Positions 8,366 through 14,845 of a stretch of 14,890 nucleotides of DNA are shown in pieces. The DNA is taken from NCBI GenBank assembly GCA_020430865.1, contig JAGQIY010000196.1, positions 1 to 14,890 on the forward strand, given 5' to 3'. The stretch comes from Myxococcales bacterium (GTDB lineage: Bacteria > Myxococcota > Polyangia > Polyangiales > Polyangiaceae). Within the stretch, counting starts at the first letter, position 1, and every line of letters begins with the position of its first letter. The notes below the pieces were generated by a model. The model was not told where the DNA came from. It saw only the letters and a list, made by a program, of their open reading frames with translations, and made no database searches. Made by a program: the position numbers and the translations under genes.

Positions 8366-9914
8366 ATCACGCCGTCGCTCCGTCGCCACGCGGGTGCTGC
8401 TGTCCTACGCGCTGGTGACCCTCGCGCTGGCGGTGATGACGGGGTGGGGCGTGGTGGCGCAGCGGCGCGCGGCCGCGGAGGCCGAGCTGATTCGGTCGGG
8501 GTACCTGCCCCTGTCGCTGGCGCTGCGCGACGCCGTTCACGGGCAGGACAGCTGGAACATCCAGCTGAATCACATCACCAGCGCTCGGAACCCGGTGGAC
8601 AAGCGCGTGTGGTTCGACACCGCGCTGAAGGTGGGGCGCCCCAAGGCGTTCGGGGAGGTACGGGCCGCGTTGTCCCGCGCGTTCGTGAGCTCGAGCGAGC
8701 CGAGCGTGAAGAACACCGGGCTCGAGCTATCTCGCGAGGCGACTCAGATCGAGCAGTCGCTCGGCAAGGACAAGGAGGAGCTGGCCCAGCTCTTCGACGC
8801 CCTCGCGCGGGGTGACGCCGAGCGCGCCGAGTCCTTGCGGGACAACTTGGTTACGCGAGGAAGCAAGGGAAAGCGGCGACTCAGCGATCTGGAGACGCGC
8901 GTCGAGAAGAACGTGGACGCGCTGCTCGACCGGGCGCGGGCGAGGGAGCGACTGGCGATTCAGCTTGCGCTGGGTCTCGGTGTGTTCACGGCGCTGGTGG
9001 GTCTCGGCGCTGCGCTCTACGCACGGCGCGTGCTGCGTCCTCTCGCGCTGGTCACCGAGCGGGCGAAGGCAGTCGCCGAGGGCGATCTCACCCCCCGCGA
9101 GGTCGTATCGTCCAGCGACGAGATCGGCGAGCTCGCGGACACCTTCGAGAGCATGGTGCGTGCCATCGCGCGCGCCAACGAGCAGCTCGTGAGCCAGGAA
9201 CGCTTGGCGACCATCGGCAAGATGGCAGCGCTGGTCACCCACGAGATCCGCAACCCGTTGTCGTCCATCGGGCTCAACGTCGAGCTGCTGGAAGAAGAGC
9301 TGGAGCAAGCCGACGACGAGACGCGCAGCCTGCTCAAGGCCATCAAGGGTGAGCTCGAGCGGCTCAGCGCTCTCTCGGAGCAGTACCTGTCAGTGGCGCG
9401 GCAGCGCCCTACCCAGCTCGAGCGCGAGAACCTGAGCGACGTCGTCGAAGAGGCGCTCGAGTTTATCCGTAAGGATTTGGGCCGCCGGGGCGTCGAGCTG
9501 CATATCGACCTCGAGCCCTCACCCCCGCCCGTGCTTCTGGATGAAGCTCAGCTCAAGCAGGCGCTGTTCAATCTGGTGCGAAACGGTGGCGACGCCATGC
9601 CCGATGGCGGAGAGCTCTGGGTCAGCGTGAAGCACGACGACCCTGACGTGTTGCTGATCGTGGAGGACGAGGGAGCCGGCATCGAGCCCGAGGCGCGCGA
9701 GCGTCTCTTCGAGCCCTTCTTCTCCACCAAGAGTCAGGGCACCGGACTTGGCCTGCCGATCACTCGCCAGATCATCGAAGCTCATGGCGGATCCATCAGC
9801 GTGGAGCCCCGGGAGCCCAGGGGCACGCGGTTCACGATTCGCTTGCCACGCTGTGAACCCGAGCGCGAGCCCGGTTCGTTCGAGCGTGAGCGCTCGGTCG
9901 CAGAGAACTACTGA
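8358..9914 (+). CDS. Membrane sensor histidine kinase with HAMP domain
   Basis: This 518-residue kinase has TM1 at about 12-33, a periplasmic helical region (about 34-198) resembling four-helix-bundle sensors of chemoreceptors, TM2 at about 199-221, a HAMP domain (about 222-275), HisKA with H295 in VTHEIRNPL, and HATPase_c with N405/N409 (NLVRNGGDAM), DEGAGI (437-442), FEPFF (451-455) and GTGLGLPI (461-468). The HExxN motif (E296, N299) is consistent with kinase and phosphatase activity. It resembles the AtoS/ZraS/NtrB group, which usually signals to sigma-54 activators, but no response regulator is present here. The frame is open 87 nt upstream, yet the ATG at 8358 directly precedes the basic residues and TM1 and overlaps the Fe-S gene stop by 8 nt (ATGGTTGA), so I chose it. 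Confidence 0.93.
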   Translation: MVESRRRSVATRVLLSYALVTLALAVMTGWGVVAQRRAAAEAELIRSGYLPLSLALRDAVHGQDSWNIQLNHITSARNPVDKRVWFDTALKVGRPKAFGEVRAALSRAFVSSSEPSVKNTGLELSREATQIEQSLGKDKEELAQLFDALARGDAERAESLRDNLVTRGSKGKRRLSDLETRVEKNVDALLDRARARERLAIQLALGLGVFTALVGLGAALYARRVLRPLALVTERAKAVAEGDLTPREVVSSSDEIGELADTFESMVRAIARANEQLVSQERLATIGKMAALVTHEIRNPLSSIGLNVELLEEELEQADDETRSLLKAIKGELERLSALSEQYLSVARQRPTQLERENLSDVVEEALEFIRKDLGRRGVELHIDLEPSPPPVLLDEAQLKQALFNLVRNGGDAMPDGGELWVSVKHDDPDVLLIVEDEGAGIEPEARERLFEPFFSTKSQGTGLGLPITRQIIEAHGGSISVEPREPRGTRFTIRLPRCEPEREPGSFERERSVAENY

Positions 9915-9923
9915 CCGCTGGCT

Positions 9924-9954
9924 CCGAGCGCTTCGACCAACGGGCTTCGCTCGG
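9924..9954 (+). other. Inverted repeat between the HAMP kinase and rdgB-like gene
   Basis: CCGAGCG (9924-9930) pairs with CGCTCGG (9948-9954) around a 17-nt loop, ten bases after the kinase stop. No T-run follows, only GTTCTC at 9959-9964. It might be a weak terminator or processing hairpin in the 68-nt gap. Confidence 0.3.
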
Positions 9955-9982
9955 CGCCGTTCTCGTGTGACACTCTGCCGGT

Positions 9983-10636
9983 ATGTCGGAGGCCCTGGTG
10001 AGTATCGTGCTAGCCACGACGGACGAGCGCAAGCGCGCCGAGCTCCAACGTCTCCTCGCGGATCTGCCCGTGGCTTGGTTGGGGGTGAGGGACGTACTGG
10101 GAAGCGACTACGAGCACCCTGCCGGCGCTCGAGCCAGCCTGGAGGAGAGCGCGCTTGCCAAGGCGCAGGCGGTCTGCGATGCCACGGGTCTGCTCTGCCT
10201 TGCTGACGCATCGGGGCTCGAGGTGAGGGCTCTGGGCTGGAAGCCGGGAGCGCGCTCGGAGGTCTTTGCGCACGACCGTGCGACCGACGCCGAGAACAAC
10301 GCCGCGTTGCTCCGCGCACTGGAGGCGGTGAGCGACGGTGAGCGGGTCGCTCGATTCCGCGCGGTCTTATCGTTGGTCAGCCCCTGGGGCGGCGAGCTAG
10401 AGCGCGCCGAGGGTGAGATCTGCGGTCACATCGCGCGTAGCGCCCAGGGCAGCGGCGGCTTCGGCTACGGTCCCTTGCTGTTGCTCGACGAGCTGTCGGG
10501 AAAGACGCTGTCCAGCATGAGCGACGACGAACGAGACCAGTATGGGCACCGCGCTCGCGCTGTGGGCGCGTTGCGCCCGCGTCTGCTTCGGCGACTCGAC
10601 GCGCTCCTGGACGAGACCGAGCGCATCGCGGGTTGA
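9983..10636 (+). CDS. Divergent RdgB/Ham1-family nucleoside triphosphate pyrophosphatase
   Basis: Members of this family hydrolyse ITP, XTP and their deoxy forms to monophosphates, cleaning the nucleotide pool. Recognisable landmarks are IVLATTDERK (8-17), SLEESALAKA (52-61), LADASGLEVRALG (73-85), DAENNAALL (102-110), ARFRAVLSL (123-131), GSGGFGYGP (156-164) and GHR (188-190). Several family-defining positions differ: (S/T)GN becomes ATT, the ADDSGL acidic pair becomes D75-A76, N of the ENA motif becomes S56, GFGYDP becomes GFGYGP and SHR becomes GHR. E55, K60, H189 and R190 remain. The 217 residues form an unbroken frame, slightly longer than usual. It may be an active enzyme of altered specificity or a decayed paralogue, so I give no firm symbol. 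No strong ribosome binding site precedes the ATG; it lies 68 nt after the kinase. Confidence 0.85.
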   Translation: MSEALVSIVLATTDERKRAELQRLLADLPVAWLGVRDVLGSDYEHPAGARASLEESALAKAQAVCDATGLLCLADASGLEVRALGWKPGARSEVFAHDRATDAENNAALLRALEAVSDGERVARFRAVLSLVSPWGGELERAEGEICGHIARSAQGSGGFGYGPLLLLDELSGKTLSSMSDDERDQYGHRARAVGALRPRLLRRLDALLDETERIAG

Positions 10637-10661
10637 GCCGCGGTTCGCTCCTGGGGCTCGG

Positions 10662-11861
10662 CTACTGACAGCTCCCCGTGCGCAACCATGGAGAGCGCAC
10701 GGCGGTGTTCTGGATGCTCGCCGGCAGGCTCACCGCCACCTCCTTGCCCCAGCCGAAGAGGGAGTCGTAAGCGAATGTCTCGGCCATATCGAACTCGTCG
10801 CAGTCCCCGTTCCAGCGCTTGTTCGGATCGTTGTCTCCCCAGGACCAGGCGAGCCAACCGATGCCGCGGGAGTTGGCCTCGGTGATCAGGCCACCGTAGT
10901 CCAGCGCTGCTCCACAGCCCGGAGGCTCGCGGTTCGCGAACTCTCCGACTACGAAGGGCAGCGCCGCTCCCTGAAAGTCGCCCATCAGCTTGGCGAGCTG
11001 GTCACGTGTGAGGGGGTCGTAGAGGTGGGCGGAGAAGATCAGGTTGTGCTCCGGATCGGCCGCCATGACCTCGGCGCCCTTGTTCAGCAGCACCTGGTAG
11101 TTCCTACCGCACCTGCCAGCGTCGATCATCAGCGGTACGTGGATCCCCGCGGAACGCATGGTCTGGACGATTGCCGAGTACTCCGAGGCGAATGCGTCGT
11201 CGCTCGGGGAACTCGCCTCGTTGGCGATGTTCACGATCAGGTGTCCCTGGTGCTTGGTGATCAGGCTCACCGCTTCACCGCTGGTCCAGTAGCTCTGGAT
11301 GTCGTCCAGGGACCACTTGCAGGTCGAGTCATGCAGCTCGAGGATGGGCAGCATGTGGTTGTCCACTGCGGCTTGAATGGCCGGCTCCGCCTCTCCGATA
11401 CCGACGCCATGGGTCCCGAACCAGAACAGGCGGACGGCGTTCGCGCCGGTCTTCGCGATCTCGGGCAGCGCGGCGCCGGAGCGGTCCACGTACATCGTCG
11501 GGTGGTTGACCCCGCGCATCACCAGCTCCTCTCCGCAAGGGTCGTAGATCTTGCCGTCCTTGGTGTAGTACGTGTCCCGGGCGGACACTCCGCCGCTACC
11601 TGCAGCGGCGCCACCCGTGTTGCCGCTGCCAGCACCTGCCTCGCCGGTGCTGCCACCCGCGCTGCTGCCAGCCTGGCCTGCGCTGCCGCCCTGAGCGCCC
11701 GCCGTGCCGCCACTCGCGGCGCTGCCGCCTGCGCTCGAACCAGCGTCGCCTCCAGCGCCTCCGCCGTCCGGCGTGTTACCTTGGGGATCCGAATTCGAGG
11801 AACAGGCGGCGAGCAACGAGCACAGCGTGATCAGGGCTTGGGCATTTCGAGATCGGGGCAT
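10662..11861 (-). CDS. GH5-family glycoside hydrolase lipoprotein (mannanase/cellulase-like)
   Basis: This 399-residue secreted enzyme probably cleaves beta-1,4-linked polysaccharide; mannan or cellulose cannot be told apart by eye. The N-terminus is a lipoprotein signal with lipobox LAAC (lipidated C20; Ser at +2). A Gly/Ala/Ser linker spans about 27-92. The catalytic domain starts near 97: VMRGVNHP, LELHDSTC, then VNIANEASS with E215 as likely acid/base, SAHLYDP (H279, Y281), VVGEFANRE with E307 as likely nucleophile, and WLAWSWGDN. This set is typical of GH5 and recalls subfamily 8 mannanases. I chose the ATG at 11861, which has AAAGGAAG at 11869-11876; the frame extends eight codons to a GTG, but the signal peptide fits the ATG. 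No polysaccharide-utilisation genes lie nearby. It converges with the rdgB-like gene across 25 nt. Confidence 0.9.
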   Translation of the reverse strand: MPRSRNAQALITLCSLLAACSSNSDPQGNTPDGGGAGGDAGSSAGGSAASGGTAGAQGGSAGQAGSSAGGSTGEAGAGSGNTGGAAAGSGGVSARDTYYTKDGKIYDPCGEELVMRGVNHPTMYVDRSGAALPEIAKTGANAVRLFWFGTHGVGIGEAEPAIQAAVDNHMLPILELHDSTCKWSLDDIQSYWTSGEAVSLITKHQGHLIVNIANEASSPSDDAFASEYSAIVQTMRSAGIHVPLMIDAGRCGRNYQVLLNKGAEVMAADPEHNLIFSAHLYDPLTRDQLAKLMGDFQGAALPFVVGEFANREPPGCGAALDYGGLITEANSRGIGWLAWSWGDNDPNKRWNGDCDEFDMAETFAYDSLFGWGKEVAVSLPASIQNTAVRSPWLRTGSCQ

Positions 11862-11884
11862 GGAGAGGCTTCCTTTCCTCTCCA
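11859..11884 (-). promoter_or_regulatory. Hairpin with the Shine-Dalgarno in its loop, abutting the GH5 start codon
   Basis: Reading the minus strand, TGGAGAGG (11884-11877), AAAGGAAG (11876-11869) and CCTCTCCA (11868-11861) follow each other directly. The arms are a perfect 8-bp inverted repeat, the 8-nt loop is the purine-rich ribosome binding site, and the last base of the 3' arm is the A of the ATG. The mRNA could fold so that the start region is constrained while the SD is displayed. The same palindrome could instead be a protein-binding operator. Confidence 0.65.
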
Positions 11885-12017
11885 CGATGCCCGAGACGAA
11901 CGCGAATGGGGCTCGCTTCCCTCGGCTTGGCGTCGTCCGTCTGCGGTCGCCGGGCGTTGACTGGCGCCGTGTCCAGTTCGGCTCGGACGCGTGTTGGTTC
12001 TCGTCGACCGACCAGGC
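11885..12017 (-). promoter_or_regulatory. Spacer between the beta-barrel gene and the GH5 gene
   Basis: These 133 nt, read on the minus strand, follow the stop of the beta-barrel-like gene and precede the GH5 hairpin. I see no good terminator, promoter hexamers or ORF. The two genes could be co-transcribed, or a promoter that does not match sigma-70 consensus may lie here. Confidence 0.3.
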
Positions 12018-12932
12018 TCAGTCGCTGCCAAAGACGTCGAAGTGCAGCCCCATTTGAAGCGTCACCCAGGCGTGGCTCGCGACGATGTCCGCTTGTTCCG
12101 TCTCGGTGTTGGTCGCCTTGCTGTAGTATGTCGCCGACCCGAACTGACCGCCACCGAGCGTGAGCATCGGGCTCAAGGCAACCAATCGCGAGAGGCGGAT
12201 GTCCGCGCCGATGCCGATGCGCGACTCGAACGGGGCGTCCTCCAGACGGAGCTCGTCGCCGTTGGCCCAGCTGGTGCGGAAGCGGCGGCCACCGACCACG
12301 ATCTCGATCAACAGCCCGACGTTGTCCGGGTCCGAGGAGAACCGCAAGCCGAGACCGAAAAAGTCAGTCTCACCGTTCTGCTGGTCCCCGTTGCCAGGGA
12401 CCTCGTAGTCGCCCTTGCCCAGTGACGCACGTTCCCATGTGAAAAATAGCACGTGGCGCCGACCCAGCCGCGCTCCAACGTCGAGCTCGCCCATCGGCCC
12501 GCTGCTCGCGTAGTTCTGCCACTCCTCACCATCCGAGGCCAAGCAGAGGCCGCTGCGATCCACGGCGGTGCAGTTGGCCCAGGCGTTTCCGAACGGATGA
12601 AAGAAGCCAAGGCGTCCGCCGACCCACAGTGAATACGCGGGAGCGAGGTGACGCGGACGGGGCGGTGGTGGCGGTTCATAGACGCCAGGCGGCGGCGGTT
12701 CGTAGACCCGGACCGCGGGTGGCGGCTCATTCGTCGTGTAGCCAGGCGCAGGTGGTGGTGTGCCTGGCACGCTCTCGGGCGGCGGCGCCTGTTGGTCGCC
12801 CGGCTCGACGTAGTACTCCGGCCCTGGCCCCTCGGGGGCAGGGGGCTCCGCCGGCGCGCCCTGCGCGAACGCGTTCGCGGGTGCGCCGAGCGCCAGAAAC
12901 AGAGCCACTGGACAGATGCCTAGCCGTGACAT
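12018..12932 (-). CDS. Proline-rich outer-membrane beta-barrel-like protein
   Basis: This 304-residue protein has a signal peptide (1-24, likely cleaved after AFAQ), a proline-rich segment (about 25-95) containing two VYEPPPP units, and a C-terminal domain (about 100-304) of alternating strands such as SLWVGGRLGFFHPF, HVLFFTWERASLG, FFGLGLRFSS, VGLLIEIVVGGRRF and VTLQMGLHFDVF. That pattern suggests an eight-strand-type outer-membrane barrel. C121 and C130 could form a loop disulphide. The last residue is Asp (FDVFGSD), not the usual terminal aromatic. The frame extends 56 codons further to an ATG at 13100, but a signal peptide begins exactly at the internal ATG at 12932, so I chose that. No clear ribosome binding site is visible. 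Function is unknown; the Pro segment may span the periplasm or peptidoglycan. Confidence 0.75.
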   Translation of the reverse strand: MSRLGICPVALFLALGAPANAFAQGAPAEPPAPEGPGPEYYVEPGDQQAPPPESVPGTPPPAPGYTTNEPPPAVRVYEPPPPGVYEPPPPPRPRHLAPAYSLWVGGRLGFFHPFGNAWANCTAVDRSGLCLASDGEEWQNYASSGPMGELDVGARLGRRHVLFFTWERASLGKGDYEVPGNGDQQNGETDFFGLGLRFSSDPDNVGLLIEIVVGGRRFRTSWANGDELRLEDAPFESRIGIGADIRLSRLVALSPMLTLGGGQFGSATYYSKATNTETEQADIVASHAWVTLQMGLHFDVFGSD

Positions 12933-13148
12933 GAACGAAAGATACCACTCGTCCGCTGACGTCGCCCTTCGACGCCCCGAACTCCTTGTCTCGGGCCGCT
13001 CGACCGGCGGCGCAAGGGGCTCTGTCGGACTCGTGCTCCCCATTCTGTGGCACCCCGCTCCAAGACGTGCGATAGCCCGCCCGCGCTCGGTGCTCACCAT
13101 CGGGCGTGTCCCTGGCTCGGGGCGAGGCGCGGTGCGTCGAAACGCGCG
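12933..13148. promoter_or_regulatory. Divergent intergenic region upstream of the beta-barrel gene
   Basis: This stretch separates the minus-strand beta-barrel gene from the atp promoter. It must hold the barrel gene promoter, but I could not pick convincing hexamers. The open frame across 12933-13100 is an upstream extension of the barrel gene that I judge non-coding. No repeat or RNA structure stood out. Confidence 0.3.
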
Positions 13149-13176
13149 TTGACCCTGGCTAGAGGTGCGTGCTAAT
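13149..13176 (+). promoter_or_regulatory. Sigma-70-like promoter of the atp operon
   Basis: TTGACC (13149-13154, 5 of 6 to TTGACA) is separated by 16 bp from GCTAAT (13171-13176, 4 of 6 to TATAAT). Transcription would start near 13183, giving a leader of under 20 nt before the atpZ GTG at 13200. This is the best housekeeping-type promoter match I saw in the window, and it sits where the operon needs one. Confidence 0.55.
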
Positions 13177-13199
13177 CGACCGCCGCCTTAAAGGGCACC

Positions 13200-13475
13200 G
13201 TGCAGCAAAACTGGAAAGCCCTCGGAACAGTTGGAACCGTCGGGCTCGAGTTCGTCCTCAGCATCGCCATCGGTCTCTGGGTTGGCCAGAAGCTCGATGG
13301 TTGGCTCGGGACAGAGCCGTGGATGACCGCCCTCTGGCTGGTTTTTGGACTCGTCGCCGGCATCCGCGCCATCGTCCGCGCCTCAGCGCAGCTGCAGCGA
13401 GAAACCGAAGAACTAGAACGCCAAGAACGCGAAGAGCGCAAACGCTACCATGAACGCAAAGACCACCTCCGCTAG
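13200..13475 (+). CDS. atpZ: AtpZ/AtpI-family ATP synthase accessory protein
   Basis: This 91-residue protein has two membrane helices (about 11-30 and 42-60) separated by the loop GQKLDGWLGTEP, matching the AtpZ/AtpI pattern in which a GxxLD motif follows the first helix, then a charged C-terminal tail (66-91) rich in Glu, Arg and Lys that may form a coiled coil. Proteins of this family lie at the start of atp operons; some have been linked to c-ring assembly and to divalent cation transport. The start is GTG at 13200, with AAAGGG at 13190-13195, a short four-base spacing. It overlaps the next gene by 26 nt, suggesting coupling. It is the first gene after the predicted operon promoter. Confidence 0.88.
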   Translation: MQQNWKALGTVGTVGLEFVLSIAIGLWVGQKLDGWLGTEPWMTALWLVFGLVAGIRAIVRASAQLQRETEELERQEREERKRYHERKDHLR

Positions 13476-13851
13476 CTCGAACGCCGGGATCGCTCCCGTG
13501 CTCTGGGCGCTCGGCCTGGTGGGCGCCGCGTTGACCGCCGGCTCCTTCGCGTACTTCGGTGTGAAGTCAGGCTTCAGCACGGGCCTCGGGGTACTGCTGG
13601 CCGCTGGCAACCTGTGGGTCATCGCCAAGGTGATCAGCGGGTTTCTGACTCCCGATGAGAGCAAGTCCAAGGGTGGGCTGTTCCTCATCACCTTGATCAA
13701 GTTTGCCGCCTTGTTTGGCGGAGTGTTCGCCCTGCTTCGTCTGGGCGCCGTAGACATCCTCGCACTCGGGGTGGGTTACGCCGCGTTGCCGCTCGGTATC
13801 GTTCTCGGGCAGTTCAAGACGGCTCCCTCGCAAGTGCGGGAAGGAAACTAA
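13450..13851 (+). CDS. atpI: ATP synthase subunit I (AtpI-like)
   Basis: This 133-residue protein has four predicted membrane helices (about 16-37, 43-64, 77-97 and 102-121), short loops and a charged segment TPDESKSKGG between helices 2 and 3. Size, topology and position directly before atpB fit ATP synthase protein I, which helps assemble the c-ring and is not part of the mature enzyme. Sequence conservation in this family is weak, so position carries much of the call. The ATG lies inside the last codons of atpZ (26-nt overlap) without a strong ribosome binding site, so translation probably depends on coupling. The stop lies 8 nt before the atpB ATG. Confidence 0.82.
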   Translation: MNAKTTSASSNAGIAPVLWALGLVGAALTAGSFAYFGVKSGFSTGLGVLLAAGNLWVIAKVISGFLTPDESKSKGGLFLITLIKFAALFGGVFALLRLGAVDILALGVGYAALPLGIVLGQFKTAPSQVREGN

Positions 13852-13859
13852 GCGCACAC

Positions 13860-14633
13860 ATGGGTCACTACACCTGGCTGACGCTTCTTCTCGAGAAGTT
13901 CAAAGGCAACCTGAGCCGAAACGCTCACATGCTGGGCGAGTCCTTCGTCGGCAATCGTCACGGCACCTGGGAGGACTTCGAGCCCATCACCGCGAGCCTG
14001 CTCGTGGCGGTGCTGTTGATCCTCATCGGCATGCGCGTGCGCAGCCGGCTCACCAAGCTCGAAGAGGCCGTGGTGCCCGACGACCAGCTCACGCTGCGGA
14101 CGTTCATGGAGGCCTTCCTCGGCTACTTCTACGACCTCTCCAAGAGCGTCATGGATGCCGACCGCGCGAAGAAGTACTTCCCGCTGATCGCCTCTTCGGC
14201 TTGCTTCGTGTTCTTCGCCAACGTGATGGCGCTGATCCCCGGCATGCCCGTCCCCACCAGCAACCTCAGCATCACCGCTGGCAGCGCGCTGGTCGTCTTC
14301 ATTGCCTTCAACGCCTACGGTCTGATCACCAACGGTGGCGCCTATCTGAAGCACCTGGCGGGCCCTTCGCCCTACCTCGCTCCCTTGATGTTCCCCATCG
14401 AGGTCATCTCGCTCTGTGTGCGCCCCGTGACGCTGGCGGTCCGACTCATGGTGAACATGGCCGTCGACCACCTCGTGTTGACCACGTTCATGGCGCTCGT
14501 CGCGATCATCGTACCGATCCCCGTGATGCTGCTCGGCTGCATCGTGGTCGTCGTGCAGACCCTGGTCTTCACTCTGCTGACCACCATCTACATTGGTCTG
14601 GCTACCGAGCCGATGCATCACGATCACCACTGA
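13860..14633 (+). CDS. atpB: ATP synthase Fo subunit a
   Basis: Subunit a forms the two proton half-channels against the rotating c-ring. The 257-residue protein has five to six membrane helices, including 46-60, 108-128, 139-158, 174-200 and 205-247. The essential arginine is R195 in PVTLAVRLMVNM (E. coli R210), and the second conserved segment VVQTLVFTLLTTIYI contains Q233, equivalent to Q252. After RLMVNM the sequence is AVDHL, so the E. coli G218-E219 pair is D203-H204; a His at the Glu position is seen in other a subunits. The C-terminus is His-rich (HHDHH). The ribosome binding site is probably GGAAGGAA (13839-13846), inside the end of atpI and somewhat far from the ATG. Confidence 0.96.
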   Translation: MGHYTWLTLLLEKFKGNLSRNAHMLGESFVGNRHGTWEDFEPITASLLVAVLLILIGMRVRSRLTKLEEAVVPDDQLTLRTFMEAFLGYFYDLSKSVMDADRAKKYFPLIASSACFVFFANVMALIPGMPVPTSNLSITAGSALVVFIAFNAYGLITNGGAYLKHLAGPSPYLAPLMFPIEVISLCVRPVTLAVRLMVNMAVDHLVLTTFMALVAIIVPIPVMLLGCIVVVVQTLVFTLLTTIYIGLATEPMHHDHH

Positions 14634-14845
14634 ACAGGTGGCCGCGACCTTGAGTCGCGAGACAGCGTGGCGCAGCGCGTGTAGCGGCTCCCCACGGCAA
14701 AGAACCCACAGCTTCGCATCCCGCGCGCAGGATCCAAGAACCAACCCACTTAACGGCCCCGATAAAAAAAAAAAAAAACGGTGGCCACCGCGAGCAAAAC
14801 ACACTAAACGCTCGCGCGATCGAGACGAATAAGGAGACTCTCAAG
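14634..14845 (+). promoter_or_regulatory. Long atpB-atpE leader with an A15 run and a hairpin
   Basis: This 212-nt gap has no plausible gene. It contains an uninterrupted run of 15 A at 14764-14778, followed at once by the 12-bp palindrome CGGTGGCCACCG (14779-14790). An overlapping perfect inverted repeat pairs CGCGAGC (14789-14795) with GCTCGCG (14810-14816) around a 14-nt A-rich loop. The atpE ribosome binding site AAGGAG is at 14831-14836. I infer a regulatory or processing leader that sets subunit c output; no clear promoter hexamers were seen. Confidence 0.5.

Noticed and set aside
10633..10661. GAGCC/GGCTC hairpin as a shared terminator between the rdgB-like and GH5 genes
   Set aside because: The stem is only 5 bp with a long loop and no T-run on either strand.
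10542..11960. A 472-codon plus-strand open frame opposite the GH5 gene
   Set aside because: The minus strand carries a lipobox, linker and GH5 catalytic motifs; the plus translation includes an artefactual Ala/Ser/Arg stretch opposite the linker.
12933..13100. Earlier start for the beta-barrel-like protein
   Set aside because: It would bury a good signal peptide at residue 57 behind a charged, Pro-rich segment.
14764..14790. Strong intrinsic terminator on the minus strand (palindrome plus T15)
   Set aside because: The T-run is excellent, but the adjacent palindrome can form only about a 4-bp stem with a GGCC loop, and no minus-strand gene ends here; kept only as an alternative in the findings.
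13848..14804. A 318-codon minus-strand open frame opposite atpB
   Set aside because: Its Asp/His/Glu-rich translation is the complement of membrane-helix codons in atpB, and it contains the A15 tract as a run of Phe codons.
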